This document shows positions 1 through 7,800 of a stretch of 42,996 bases of DNA, piece by piece. Position numbers and translations under genes: made by a program. The notes under the pieces are model-generated. The model was not told where the DNA came from, did not search any database, and saw only the letters and a program-made list of their open reading frames with translations. Numbering within the stretch: position 1 is the stretch's first letter; every line of letters starts with the position of its first letter. Source of the stretch: Bacillaceae bacterium SAS-127 (GTDB taxonomy: Bacteria; Bacillota; Bacilli; Bacillales; Domibacillaceae); contig NKXN01000082.1 in the NCBI GenBank assembly GCA_002261155.1, positions 1 through 42,996 on the forward strand. Direction: 5' to 3'.

Positions 1-123
1 TTTCGACAAAGTTCGGGAGGCCCTCAACGAAACGCTTTTCGGCTGTGCCGAACCGAGATTCATCCCCTCCCTACTCGCTGGGCTATGCCCTTCACGCTTC
101 TTGAGTAAGGGGAATTCTCTCGG
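1..123 (-). mobile_element. Terminal part of a palindromic IS200/IS605-like element
   Basis: On the minus strand a structured block begins at 123, right after hemZ codons, and runs off the window. Positions 53-123 fold into a long stem closed by CCGAGA/TCTCGG, with an inner CTTACTC/GAGTAGG arm and a central GTGAAGGGC-ATA-GCCC core; a second hairpin (TTCGGC-ACA-GCCGAA) follows at about 38-52. The same architecture with different stem sequences but a matching core is found at 28122-28191. Shared core plus compensating stems indicates a mobile-element end or the RNA it encodes. Assignment to IS200/IS605 or an OMEGA-type relative is inference; no transposase or nuclease gene is visible in the window. 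Confidence 0.6.
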
Positions 124-1616
124 GATATGTTAAATAATTCATTTAAAATCGCAATCTTTTTATTCGTATATTCTTCAAACCGTTCGTTATAGGTTTTCGG
201 ATCTTTCGGATTAGCAAAGTGCTCAATTTTTCCGGTATTCGGATCGATAAATTTGCTCGCCGCTCCACAGCCGATACCGATAATCGTCTGCACTTCTTCC
301 ATAATGACAATATTGTAAATACTCTCTTGTCCCGGCATACAATAGCCAACATTTTCTAAATTTCCAAGAATATTTTTTTGACGATATAAATAATAAGGCA
401 CATACCCCTGATCTTTCGTCCACTGTTCCGCCATGCCCATCATCTGTTCCACTTCGGAGCGGTCCGCCACTTTATACTTATCTTTATTCTGTGTCATTTC
501 GGAAGCTCTTTTAAACGACAGCGTATGAACCGTTAAGGACTCTGGCATTAACTTCTCCGTTTCATTGAGGGAATGTTTAAACTCTTCGCATCCTTCACCC
601 GGCAAACCGATAATTAAGTCCATATTAATGTTATTCATGCCATTTTCTCTAGCTAACTGATATTTATCAATCGTTTCTTCGACTGTATGATGTCGACCGA
701 TGGCTTTCAGCGTTTCCTGCGTATATGATTGCGGATTAATACTAATGCGATCAATGTTCCACTTTTTTAATACATCTAGCTTCGCTTGCGTAATCGTATC
801 AGGTCGTCCAGCTTCGACTGTGATTTCACGAATGTTCTCCACATCAGGAAACACTTGATACATCAGTTCATACAGCTCATCCATTTCCTCTGCGGTAATC
901 GCCGTCGGTGTCCCTCCTCCGTAATAAACCGTCGTGATGCGTACACCTTTTTCTTTTAACCAGCGGCCAATCGCTTCCATTTCAAAATGTAGCCCGCTTA
1001 AAAAGGAGGATACACGCCCTTGCTTTCCTTGAATCGCAAAGGCCGGAAACGTGCAATACGCGCATTTCGTGGGACAAAAAGGAATCCCAATATAAATACT
1101 GACTTCTTTTTTCAAATCATATAAATCTGGAACAATCGCTAGCTGACGTTCTAAAATCCGTTGCATTAAATCTGTTTTCTCTTCTGTCATTAAATACTCT
1201 TCTTGCAATTTACGATGAGCAACTTCTGTCGGAACACCTGCTTGATTTTGACGATGCAACAATTTAGTGGGACGAATACCTGTTAAGATACCCCATTTTT
1301 GCACAACTCCCGTGTATTCTTGAAGTACATGTAAATACACATGCGACACGATATTTTTCAAGCTCTTGAAATATTCTTTTTCTTGATCAGCGGTCAGTTG
1401 TTTCTCATAGCGAGCGACAAATTGCTCTCCGCTCTCCTTGATCGTCAAAACAGCCTCCGCTGTCACATCAGTTTCTCCTGTTAACGTAAAAGACACTTCT
1501 AGAGAACCGCCATCCCCTGACATATCAATCTTTGTTTCCTCAAAAAACAAATTAGCAATCAACCTCAAAGGCCGTTCATACCGCTCATCATCTAAACCTT
1601 TAACACTAATTAACAC
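60..1616 (-). CDS. hemZ: HemZ-like radical SAM coproporphyrinogen III dehydrogenase
   Basis: Oxygen-independent coproporphyrinogen III oxidase family, a cytoplasmic radical SAM enzyme of haem synthesis. The cluster motif FCPTKCAYC gives the CxxxCxxC signature near residue 185, followed by YYGGGTPT, the glycine-rich SAM site. GTG at 1616 is chosen because an AAGGG site lies 9-10 bases upstream and the resulting N-terminus (MLISVKGLDDER) fits the family; an in-frame TTG at 1622 is the alternative. The last 20 or so codons, from about ISREN onward, come from the adjoining mobile-element end, which also supplies the TGA stop. The native C-terminus is therefore replaced, but the catalytic core is complete. 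YhaX-like gene upstream matches the B. subtilis order. Confidence 0.85.
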   Translation of the reverse strand: MLISVKGLDDERYERPLRLIANLFFEETKIDMSGDGGSLEVSFTLTGETDVTAEAVLTIKESGEQFVARYEKQLTADQEKEYFKSLKNIVSHVYLHVLQEYTGVVQKWGILTGIRPTKLLHRQNQAGVPTEVAHRKLQEEYLMTEEKTDLMQRILERQLAIVPDLYDLKKEVSIYIGIPFCPTKCAYCTFPAFAIQGKQGRVSSFLSGLHFEMEAIGRWLKEKGVRITTVYYGGGTPTAITAEEMDELYELMYQVFPDVENIREITVEAGRPDTITQAKLDVLKKWNIDRISINPQSYTQETLKAIGRHHTVEETIDKYQLARENGMNNINMDLIIGLPGEGCEEFKHSLNETEKLMPESLTVHTLSFKRASEMTQNKDKYKVADRSEVEQMMGMAEQWTKDQGYVPYYLYRQKNILGNLENVGYCMPGQESIYNIVIMEEVQTIIGIGCGAASKFIDPNTGKIEHFANPKDPKTYNERFEEYTNKKIAILNELFNISRENSPYSRSVKGIAQRVGRG

Positions 1617-1683
1617 ACCCAATCACCCTTCTACACAATTTGCTCCATCTAGCATACTGAAAACTAAACAATATGGTCAAGTA

Positions 1684-1989
1684 TAGAAAAGCGGAAGGCG
1701 CTGGTCAGAGACGTATGAACTGGAACATTCCGCACGAGATAAAGGAAACACGATGAACGATAGTGAATCGATGTTGACTTATCGCAAGGAGGAATGTGGA
1801 AGTTCACTAGTCGCTAGCGCCTGGAGCTGGACAATAGAAAAGCGGAGCCGACTGCCCAGACACGACAAGCAAATGACAGAATGGTGTTCTTCAGCCATGC
1901 AGTCAAGCTGGCATTTGACTCGAGTGTCTAGGAGACGGAGCTGGACAAGTAGAAAAGCGGAAGGCGCTGGTCAGCGACGTATGGACATG
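1684..1989. repeat. Cluster of long imperfect-hairpin repeats (two full units, one partial)
   Basis: Three units begin with TAGAAAAGCGGA (at 1684, 1835 and 1950), and the first two end with GGAGCTGGACAA or GGAGCTGGACAAG (1834, 1949). The third stops after about 40 bases at the yhaX terminator. Units 1 and 3 share the run GAAGGCGCTGGTCAG. Within a unit the two halves are imperfect inverted copies: AGCGGAAGGCGCT faces AGCGCCTGGAGCT, and CCCAGACAC faces GTGTCTAGG. Each unit could fold into one long hairpin. This resembles dispersed intergenic palindromic repeats seen in many Bacillus genomes. It accounts for most of the gene-free 1617-2014 gap; no convincing protein gene is seen there. Confidence 0.75.
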
Positions 1990-1990
1990 A

Positions 1991-2016
1991 AAAAAAGCGG
2001 TTCTTTCCCACCGCTT
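1991..2016 (-). terminator. Intrinsic terminator of the yhaX-like gene
   Basis: On the minus strand AAGCGG and CCGCTT arms enclose a 10-base loop and are followed by a run of T. The hairpin overlaps the stop codon. Confidence 0.75.
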
Positions 2017-2878
2017 AGTCAACTTTATTCACTTCTTCTACAGCATTTTTATGCTGATGTCGCAAAAGCTCCTTCACGACATAAGCGATGCCTTCTTCTT
2101 TATTCGTTCTAGTGACCCAATCGGCCACTTCTTTCACTTTCGGATCAGCATTCCCCATGGCGATGCCTATGCCTGCTTGCTGAACAGCTTCTTCATCGTC
2201 TTCACTAATCCCAATCACCGCAATTTCTGACCTAGAAATCCCCAATTGCTCAGCTACATACACAATACTATTCCATTTAGAGACACCAGCTGCTGTCATT
2301 TCAATTTTATTTTGATCTCTACTAACAAAATTTATATGTTCAAACATATTAACTAATGCTTGTAAAGCTTCATCTCTTTCTTCGCTGTTATGAAATGTCG
2401 CTTGAACCGATAGCGGCGAAATCCGCTCTTCTAATAAGTGCTCACTTAAAGAATCAACAAAATATTGGGAATAAAGAAACTTTTGTGTTCGTTGCCAAAT
2501 CGTTCTTTTCACTAATGTGGCTGGTAGCTTCCCTTTATTACTCACCGAAAAACTTTCATTTTCTACAATGATTTGACAGTCAAATGATTCTAGAAATTGG
2601 ATTAAATCGAATGTATCATCTTCAGAAATTCTTTGAATATACATCGGCTTATTTTGACTGGAAATAACATATGCACCATTATGGGCAATAAGATAGCTTT
2701 CAGAATGTAATGTTTTTGCTATTCGTTTAACAAATGCATACTCTCGCTCGGAAAATAAGAGAATAGGCACCTTTTTCTTATGTGCATATTCAATCGCTTC
2801 TTTCGTCGCTTTGCTCACACGTCCTTTATTTTGAGAAAAAGCGCCCATTATATTCAGCGCTAATAACCGATACGCCAT
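2015..2878 (-). CDS. yhaX: YhaX-like Cof-type HAD protein, catalytic aspartates missing
   Basis: Haloacid dehalogenase superfamily protein of the Cof type, similar in layout to B. subtilis YhaX (a sporulation-associated protein beside hemZ). The start at 2878 gives MAYRLLALN with AAGGGGGA 7 bases upstream. Motif I, normally DxDGT, reads NIMGA at residues 9-13, so both the nucleophile and the acid/base aspartate are absent. Motif III lysine is present (GVSKWNS). Motif IV, normally GDGxND, reads GISEDD before an AMGNA segment typical of the fold. The fold looks intact over 287 residues, so this is probably a pseudo-phosphatase or ligand-binding protein. Loss of activity is inferred from the residues. 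Confidence 0.75.
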   Translation of the reverse strand: MAYRLLALNIMGAFSQNKGRVSKATKEAIEYAHKKKVPILLFSEREYAFVKRIAKTLHSESYLIAHNGAYVISSQNKPMYIQRISEDDTFDLIQFLESFDCQIIVENESFSVSNKGKLPATLVKRTIWQRTQKFLYSQYFVDSLSEHLLEERISPLSVQATFHNSEERDEALQALVNMFEHINFVSRDQNKIEMTAAGVSKWNSIVYVAEQLGISRSEIAVIGISEDDEEAVQQAGIGIAMGNADPKVKEVADWVTRTNKEEGIAYVVKELLRHQHKNAVEEVNKVD

Positions 2879-2928
2879 CTGCGTTCCCCCTTCATGTTGT
2901 CTTACGTTAAAAATATGAACGACAAAAT

Positions 2929-2962
2929 AAAAAAAGAACACCCAAATTAGGTGCCCTTTTCT
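2929..2962 (-). terminator. Terminator downstream of yheA
   Basis: On the minus strand GGGCACC, a short loop and GGGTGTTC are followed by seven T. It ends yheA transcription before the yhaX-like gene. Confidence 0.65.
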
Positions 2963-2964
2963 AA

Positions 2965-3318
2965 TTAGTCTACAACCGGACCGTACATTTCCTCAAGCGG
3001 CTTTAAAATAATTTTATTTAAATCAGCAATGACCATGCTCATGCGTTGCTCTGCTTCCATTAATTTCGAAATCTTCTCGTGCTGTTGAACAAGCATAACA
3101 GTTTGCTGCGCTTGTTGCACTTCTTCTTCTGTAATGTCTTGTCCCGTCATTTGTTTTTCTTGTAGCTTCATTTGAATGTCTCGGAACTCCGAAAATACTT
3201 TGTTCGCTTCTGGATCATTATTTACTTCTGCATATAATTGTTTTAATTGAGTATACTCCGCACTTTGGCGTACACCTTTCTCTAACTCATAAGCTAAATC
3301 ATGTAAATTGACTGCCAT
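2965..3318 (-). CDS. yheA: YheA, YlbF/YmcA-family helical protein
   Basis: Small cytoplasmic protein of 117 residues in the UPF0342/YlbF family. The chain is almost wholly predicted helix and rich in Gln and Glu, with a C-terminus (LNKIILKPLEEMYGP) like B. subtilis YheA. YlbF and YmcA relatives form a complex that guides RNase Y; whether YheA does so is not known from the sequence. ATG at 3318 is preceded by AAAGGAGGAAC. It follows yheB on the same strand 64 bases upstream, the B. subtilis order, so the two may be cotranscribed. Confidence 0.85.
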   Translation of the reverse strand: MAVNLHDLAYELEKGVRQSAEYTQLKQLYAEVNNDPEANKVFSEFRDIQMKLQEKQMTGQDITEEEVQQAQQTVMLVQQHEKISKLMEAEQRMSMVIADLNKIILKPLEEMYGPVVD

Positions 3319-3382
3319 TGTTGTTCCTCCTTTATCTCTTATACACTCACTTTAACAGACTATACCATGATTATGCGAATGT

Positions 3383-4519
3383 TTACGTAAATAGTCCAAC
3401 AATTACTCCTTGTAACAATCCAATCACTCCTCCTAGTAAACCACCAAGGAAGGTGATCATCTTCAATTCTCGTCTCGAAATTTCTAGCACCATTTCCTCT
3501 AGTCGCTCAAGCGAAAATGTTTCGACTTGTTCACGCACAATATCAGCAATATGAAGCTTTTCCATCATCATCGGGATACGTGTAGCAACAAAATGTCCAC
3601 CTTTTTGAACGAGTGTTGGAATGACTTCATCAATAATTTTCTCTTCAAACGGCTGGATCAGATCCGACACAGAGCGTCCAAATAGAGCATGAAGATTGAG
3701 CTGACGAAGAACGAGAGCTTTTCCCTTCTCTAACGCTTTCTCATCGGAAAATTGAGTAAGGACGTAAGACCATTTCCAATTGAGAATTTTCTCCCATTCA
3801 TTTTTAAGCAATGTATCCATTAACTCTTTCGTGCCTGGACTGTTTAAAAATTTAAGAATTTCCGGCTGAATTTTATCTTCTAACGTCGTGTTGCCAAGGA
3901 TCATTTGCAACATACTTCCGAGCTTGCCCCACTCTGATAAAAAATCGTCCGTCATTTTTTTGATTCGTTGTCGACCTTCTAAGCTAGAGAAATAATCGAC
4001 TCCTTTATGAATGATATAATCCGATACTTCAGGAATCTTCACTTCGATTTTATCAATCCATTCAACAGGAAGAGATTCTCCAACGGTTTGATCAATATAG
4101 AAGCCTTTCATGTGACGGTACTTCTTATCAATCCATTGCTCTACCCATTGCTCTGCTTTCTGCTCCGCTCCGTGAAAATGTACTTTTTCTAAAACTTCAG
4201 AAACCGTCTTATCCGAAGCAAGGAACGGCTTTGCCTCCTGTTGTAAAAGGGACACAATGTCTTTTTGAAAATCAGGGTGGCTTAATTTACGCTCAATACT
4301 TTCCGGTGTTAATAAATATTGAGCGACCATCTTGCCAAGCTGCTCTGCAAGCTCGCCTCGCCTTTTCGGAATTAATCCCGGTGTAAATGGCAGTTGCCAC
4401 TTCCCTATGTAAAGCGGACGATAAGGATGAAACAGCATTTTAATCGCAATGGAGTTCGTGACCGCTCCAATGACCGCTCCAATGACGATCATAAATAATA
4501 CTAACAAAAAGAAATTCAT
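3383..4519 (-). CDS. yheB: YheB, DUF445-family membrane-anchored protein
   Basis: About 378 residues. A hydrophobic segment at residues 1-25 (MNFFLLVLFMIVIGAVIGA) is followed by the family block TNSIAIKMLFHPYRP and TPGLIPKRRGELA. A second hydrophobic helix lies at the extreme C-terminus (FLGGLLGGVIGLLQGVIVG), so both ends are likely in the membrane with a large soluble middle. The start at 4519 is preferred over in-frame upstream starts because AGGTGA lies 8 bases before it and homologues begin at the membrane helix. Function is unknown; B. subtilis YheB is linked with sporulation by context only. Confidence 0.85.
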   Translation of the reverse strand: MNFFLLVLFMIVIGAVIGAVTNSIAIKMLFHPYRPLYIGKWQLPFTPGLIPKRRGELAEQLGKMVAQYLLTPESIERKLSHPDFQKDIVSLLQQEAKPFLASDKTVSEVLEKVHFHGAEQKAEQWVEQWIDKKYRHMKGFYIDQTVGESLPVEWIDKIEVKIPEVSDYIIHKGVDYFSSLEGRQRIKKMTDDFLSEWGKLGSMLQMILGNTTLEDKIQPEILKFLNSPGTKELMDTLLKNEWEKILNWKWSYVLTQFSDEKALEKGKALVLRQLNLHALFGRSVSDLIQPFEEKIIDEVIPTLVQKGGHFVATRIPMMMEKLHIADIVREQVETFSLERLEEMVLEISRRELKMITFLGGLLGGVIGLLQGVIVGLFT

Positions 4520-4626
4520 TTTCCTGTTCACCTGCCAAATGTTCATCACCGATTCCAATCGGTTCTTTCATTATAAATTTATTTAGCGAATTTTAGCAAA
4601 TATTGTTCACTATAAAATGACTGAAT

Positions 4627-4673
4627 AAAAAACCTCATTATGCACAAATTAATGGTAAAGGAGGTTTTTTTTT
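4627..4673 (+). promoter_or_regulatory. Hairpin that sequesters the ribosome site of the next gene
   Basis: AAAACCTC at 4629-4636 pairs perfectly with GAGGTTTT at 4661-4668, and the AAAGGAGG ribosome site lies in the 3' arm. Nine T follow directly before the ATG at 4674, so the element looks like both a translation block and an intrinsic terminator. Pairing is seen; a regulatory role is inference. Confidence 0.45.
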
Positions 4674-4868
4674 ATGAAGAAAAAAGATGTGGAATTTTCC
4701 TTCCTCCCAGATACTCAGTTTGAAGGAAAAGATAAAGCCTTTTTAGACGTCGATCGGATGATCAATGAAGGACTTTCTGGAGGGTCTGTTCATATGAGAG
4801 AAGACGAGATCACTTCTAATATTGACGAGGCACATATGTTCATTGACGAAACGCCTCCTAGAGCATAA
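4674..4868 (+). CDS. Small acidic protein of unknown function
   Basis: A 64-residue protein starting MKKKDVEFSF and ending DETPPRA. It is acidic, with no cysteine, signal peptide or membrane segment. AAAGGAGG lies 9-10 bases before the ATG, which supports translation. I do not recognise a family with confidence. It converges on the CstR-like gene and shares a bidirectional terminator with it. The hairpin over its ribosome site suggests conditional expression. Confidence 0.65.
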   Translation: MKKKDVEFSFLPDTQFEGKDKAFLDVDRMINEGLSGGSVHMREDEITSNIDEAHMFIDETPPRA

Positions 4869-4934
4869 AAAAAGCTGTCCTATAAGTGCCTGACGCCGAA
4901 AGTTGGTGTCTGGCACTCGTTTTTAGACAGCTTT
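4867..4934. terminator. Bidirectional terminator with nested palindrome
   Basis: Outer arms AAAGCTGTC (4872-4880) and GACAGCTTT enclose a second stem, GTGCCTGACGCC facing GGTGTCTGGCAC (4887-4917). A and T runs flank it, so it can end both convergent genes. The inner stem resembles short dispersed palindromes in Bacillus genomes. Confidence 0.75.
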
Positions 4935-5193
4935 ATCTGCTTTTGACAATCATATTCACTGCTTCTTGAATCGCATCTTCCGCATTTTGACCTTTTTCAT
5001 TCGCTTCACGAATGCAACTTTCAAGGTTTTTAGCAACGATTAATCCAATAGAGCGATCAACCGCTGAGCGAATCGCTGATAATTGGGTAACGACTTCCTT
5101 ACAATGCTTTTCTTCTTCCATCATTTTAATTACGCCACGAATTTGTCCTTCAATACGTCGCAATCTATTAGTGACTTCACGATTATGATCCAT
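4933..5193 (-). CDS. CstR-like persulfide-sensing repressor (CsoR/RcnR family)
   Basis: An 86-residue all-helical repressor of the CsoR/RcnR (DUF156) family, beginning with the conserved NRLRRIEGQIRG segment. The copper ligand set of CsoR is Cys-His-Cys. Here Cys31 and Cys60 are present but the His position is Asn56 (in AKNLESC). This is the pattern of Staphylococcus aureus CstR, whose two cysteines form a sulfur bridge with persulfide; the N-terminal half (VIKMMEEEK.CK) also matches that subgroup. It should therefore sense reactive sulfur species rather than Cu(I); this is inference from residues. No rhodanese or sulfide oxidase gene is adjacent in the window, so its targets lie elsewhere. 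Confidence 0.85.
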   Translation of the reverse strand: MDHNREVTNRLRRIEGQIRGVIKMMEEEKHCKEVVTQLSAIRSAVDRSIGLIVAKNLESCIREANEKGQNAEDAIQEAVNMIVKSR

Positions 5194-5300
5194 GTTTCTC
5201 CACCTCGTTCAACATACTCTGTAACAATTATAGCATAGAGCTTGAAAAAACGCCTTTTTAATCAGAATAACAACAGGTAAAAATTACCGATCAATACAAA

Positions 5301-5330
5301 TGAATAAACCGTAAAAAAGAAAACATAATA
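5301..5330 (+). promoter_or_regulatory. Sigma-G promoter of the spore protein gene
   Basis: TGAATA (5301-5306) and CATAATA (5324-5330) are separated by 17 bases, an excellent match to the forespore sigma-G consensus. It lies about 120 bases before the spore protein start. Confidence 0.8.
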
Positions 5331-5360
5331 GTAGTACAAGCAGCAAGCCACTCACATTAA

Positions 5361-5421
5361 TGGGCTCACCAGATAGTCTGGCCTCTAAAAAAGGACTGGT
5401 GCAATTCCAGTGGCCCAACCA
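5361..5421 (+). other. Cloverleaf-like folded leader of the spore protein mRNA
   Basis: Between the sigma-G promoter and the gene, four pairings nest as in a compact tRNA: TGGGCT with GGCCCA, CCAGA-TAG-TCTGG, CCT with AGG around a seven-base CTAAAAA loop, and ACTGG-TGCAATT-CCAGT. The 3' end reads ACCA after the closing stem. It lacks a variable loop and has a six-pair acceptor, so it is not a normal tRNA gene. Pairing is seen; function is unknown. Confidence 0.4.
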
Positions 5422-5448
5422 AAAATCATACAACAGGAGATGACAAAC

Positions 5449-5655
5449 ATGACAAACGCAAATCGTAACAACCAATTACTAGTTGCAGGAGCACAACAAG
5501 CTATCGACCAAATGAAGTATGAAATCGCTTCTGAGTTCGGTGTAAACCTTGGTCCAGATTCAACTGCACGCTCTAACGGTTCTGTTGGTGGAGAAATTAC
5601 GAAGCGTCTAGTAGCAATGGCTCAACAACAAATGGGCAGCTACCAACAAAAATAA
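5449..5655 (+). CDS. Alpha/beta-type small acid-soluble spore protein
   Basis: A 68-residue DNA-binding spore protein that coats and protects forespore DNA. The GPR protease site EIASEFGV is at residues 27-34, and the C-terminal DNA-binding segment [16 protein letters not shown] is present. ATG at 5449 is chosen because AGGAG lies about 9 bases upstream; an in-frame ATG at 5440 overlaps the ribosome site. The sigma-G promoter at 5301-5330 predicts forespore expression. Which paralogue it is (SspA, SspB and so on) cannot be decided. Confidence 0.93.
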   Translation: MTNANRNNQLLVAGAQQAIDQMKYEIASEFGVNLGPDSTARSNGSVGGEITKRLVAMAQQQMGSYQQK

Positions 5656-5683
5656 CCATTTTACAACTTCATATTTATGGCTA

Positions 5684-5709
5684 GAGCCCTTGAATTCTTT
5701 CAAGGGCTC
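5684..5709. terminator. Bidirectional terminator between spore protein gene and fumC
   Basis: GAGCCCTTGA and TCAAGGGCTC form a perfect stem with a short loop, followed by a T-rich run on the plus strand. Confidence 0.85.
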
Positions 5710-5712
5710 ATC

Positions 5713-7092
5713 TTATTTTTTCAAATGAACCATTTCGATTGGATTCACCCATTTATCATATTGATCTGCAGTTAAATGTCCTGTTTCCATCGCTGCCTCT
5801 TTTAACGTTAATCCTTTACTATGAGCAAGCTTGGCAATCCCAGCTGCTTTTTCATAACCAATATGCGGATTCAATGCTGTGACAAGCATTAATGAACGTT
5901 CCATTAGCTCCTTAATAACAGTTTCATTCGCTTCCATTCCTTGCATGCATTTTTCATCAAAGGAACGAATCCCATCTGCTAGTAAGCGAATCGACTGAAG
6001 CATGTTATAAATAATAACCGGCTTAAACACATTTAACTCAAAATTCCCTTGGCTCGCTGCAAAGCCGATCGTTGCATCATTTCCAAACACTTGAACAGCG
6101 ACCATCGTTAACGCTTCACTTTGGGTTGGATTGACTTTTCCTGGCATAATCGAACTACCTGGTTCATTAGCTGGAATCGTAATTTCTCCAATTCCGCTTC
6201 TCGGCCCGCTCGCCAACCAACGAACATCATTAGCGATCTTCATCATATCGGCTGCAAGTGCCTTCAATGCTCCATGCACATAAACGATTTCATCATGACT
6301 CGTTAGCGCATGAAATTTATTATTAGATGACCGAAAAGAAAAACCTGTTTGCTTGCGTAACTGTTCAGCTACTTTTCGTCCAAAGGAAGGGTCAGCATTA
6401 ATACCTGTACCAACCGCCGTTCCACCAATCGCTAAATTTAACAAATAAGCTTGTGATTGCTTTATCATTTTAGTACTTCTTTTCACCATCGTTCGCCATC
6501 CGGAAATCTCTTGTCCTAACGTTAAAGGTGTGGCGTCTTGCAAATGTGTACGACCAATCTTGATCATGTCCATGTATTGTTCTTCTTTTTGCTTTAATGT
6601 TCGATTTAACTGCTTTAAAGAAGGCTTTAAACGTTTTTCAATCTCTGCATAAGCAGCAATATGCATCGCAGTCGGAAAGGTATCATTTGAGCTTTGTGAC
6701 ATATTTACATCATCATTCGGATGAACCCAGCCTTCTTTGCTAGCTAATTCATTGCTTCTTCTCGCAATCACTTCATTCACGTTCATATTCGACTGCGTAC
6801 CACTTCCTGTTTGCCAGACGACGAGCGGAAAATGTTCATCCCACCGGCCGGTTAAAATTTCATCGCAAGCTTTTGTAATCACCTGTGCTTTTTCTTTTGA
6901 TAATTTTTTCAGCTCTCGATTAACAATTGCAGCCGCTTTTTTCAAATGAGTGAAGGCATAAATCATTTCAGTCGGCATTCGCTCAATCCCAATTCGAAAA
7001 TTTTCCTTACTACGCTGCGTTTGCGCTCCCCAATATTTATCTGCTTCCACTTTCACTTCACCTAAAGTATCTCTTTCTACTCGATACTGCAT
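5713..7092 (-). CDS. fumC: Class II fumarate hydratase
   Basis: Iron-independent fumarase of the tricarboxylic acid cycle, interconverting fumarate and L-malate; 459 residues, typical for the family (citG in B. subtilis). The superfamily signature [12 protein letters not shown] is present near residue 315, with [14 protein letters not shown] near 100 and [16 protein letters not shown] near 185. Start at 7092 ([13 protein letters not shown]) has AGAGGGG upstream and matches the family; a longer frame to 7212 overlaps the leuD terminator and is unlikely. It follows leuD on the same strand behind that terminator, so it is probably a separate unit. Neighbour order differs from B. subtilis. Confidence 0.95.
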   Translation of the reverse strand: MQYRVERDTLGEVKVEADKYWGAQTQRSKENFRIGIERMPTEMIYAFTHLKKAAAIVNRELKKLSKEKAQVITKACDEILTGRWDEHFPLVVWQTGSGTQSNMNVNEVIARRSNELASKEGWVHPNDDVNMSQSSNDTFPTAMHIAAYAEIEKRLKPSLKQLNRTLKQKEEQYMDMIKIGRTHLQDATPLTLGQEISGWRTMVKRSTKMIKQSQAYLLNLAIGGTAVGTGINADPSFGRKVAEQLRKQTGFSFRSSNNKFHALTSHDEIVYVHGALKALAADMMKIANDVRWLASGPRSGIGEITIPANEPGSSIMPGKVNPTQSEALTMVAVQVFGNDATIGFAASQGNFELNVFKPVIIYNMLQSIRLLADGIRSFDEKCMQGMEANETVIKELMERSLMLVTALNPHIGYEKAAGIAKLAHSKGLTLKEAAMETGHLTADQYDKWVNPIEMVHLKK

Positions 7093-7166
7093 ATCAATTC
7101 CCCTCTCTGTAAACTTTACCCCTATCACTTTTCCCTCTTTTCCCAAAAAACATTCACGTTGGTAAA

Positions 7167-7204
7167 AGAAAAAAGAAGGCCTCCACATAGAGACCTTCCT
7201 TCGT
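7167..7204 (-). terminator. Terminator of the ilv-leu operon after leuD
   Basis: On the minus strand GGAAGGTCTCT and the partly complementary GGAGGCCTTCT enclose a short loop and are followed by six T. It ends just downstream of the leuD stop. Confidence 0.8.
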
Positions 7205-7208
7205 TTGA

Positions 7209-7787
7209 TCACTGCTGTTCGTATGCAGCAATTTCTGCTTCTAAATTCAATGTGACAGCAATTTCATCCCAACCGTTTAATAGCATCTCTTTCCAATAAG
7301 GATTGATGTCAAATGACGATTCAAAGCCATTTTGATCGGTAATGCTCTGCTCTTTTAAATCAATGAACAAGCGATATTCTAGCTGTTCAGCTTTTTTCAT
7401 AAGCGTTTGGACTTCATCCTCTGTTAAACGAATCGCTAAAATGCCATTTTTGACACAGTTATTATAAAAGATATCCGCAAAACTTGGAGCAATAACGACG
7501 CGGAATCCATAGTCTAGCAATGCCCAAGGTGCATGCTCACGCGAGGATCCACAGCCAAAATTTTCTCCAGCCACTAATATTTCTGCCTGCTCATATTGCG
7601 GTTGGTTCATGACAAAATCGGCTTTTTTCACACCGTCATCATCAAAACGCCAGTGATAGAAAACAAATTGTCCAAAACCTTGACGCTCGATTCTCTTTAA
7701 AAACTGCTTCGGGATAATTTGATCGGTATCAACATTTACACGATTGAGAGGGCAGACAACACCATTAAATTGATTGATTACTTTCAT
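7209..7787 (-). CDS. leuD: 3-isopropylmalate dehydratase small subunit
   Basis: Small subunit of isopropylmalate isomerase, which with LeuC converts 2-isopropylmalate to 3-isopropylmalate in leucine synthesis. It has 192 residues and carries the swivel-domain motif [19 protein letters not shown] near residues 69-87. ATG at 7787 is preceded by GGGAGAG. It starts 13 bases after leuC ends, so the two are cotranscribed and probably translationally balanced. It is the last gene before the operon terminator. Confidence 0.96.
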   Translation of the reverse strand: MKVINQFNGVVCPLNRVNVDTDQIIPKQFLKRIERQGFGQFVFYHWRFDDDGVKKADFVMNQPQYEQAEILVAGENFGCGSSREHAPWALLDYGFRVVIAPSFADIFYNNCVKNGILAIRLTEDEVQTLMKKAEQLEYRLFIDLKEQSITDQNGFESSFDINPYWKEMLLNGWDEIAVTLNLEAEIAAYEQQ

Positions 7788-7800
7788 TTCATTCTCTCCC

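Noticed and set aside
1753-2112. Open frame of 119 codons on the plus strand over the repeats and the yhaX end
   Set aside because: It runs through hairpin repeats and antisense to a real gene, with no ribosome site and low-complexity composition.
3318-3554. Plus-strand open frame opposite yheB
   Set aside because: Antisense shadow of yheB; no family resemblance and no ribosome site.
5361-5421. Reading the spore protein leader as a known riboswitch or a functional tRNA
   Set aside because: No match to cobalamin, glycine, THF, fluoride or guanidine motifs that I can recall, and the tRNA-like fold lacks a variable loop and has a short acceptor.
5284-5475. Minus-strand hydrophobic frame over the spore protein leader
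   Set aside because: Overlaps the sigma-G promoter and leader antisense; no ribosome site or homology recognised.
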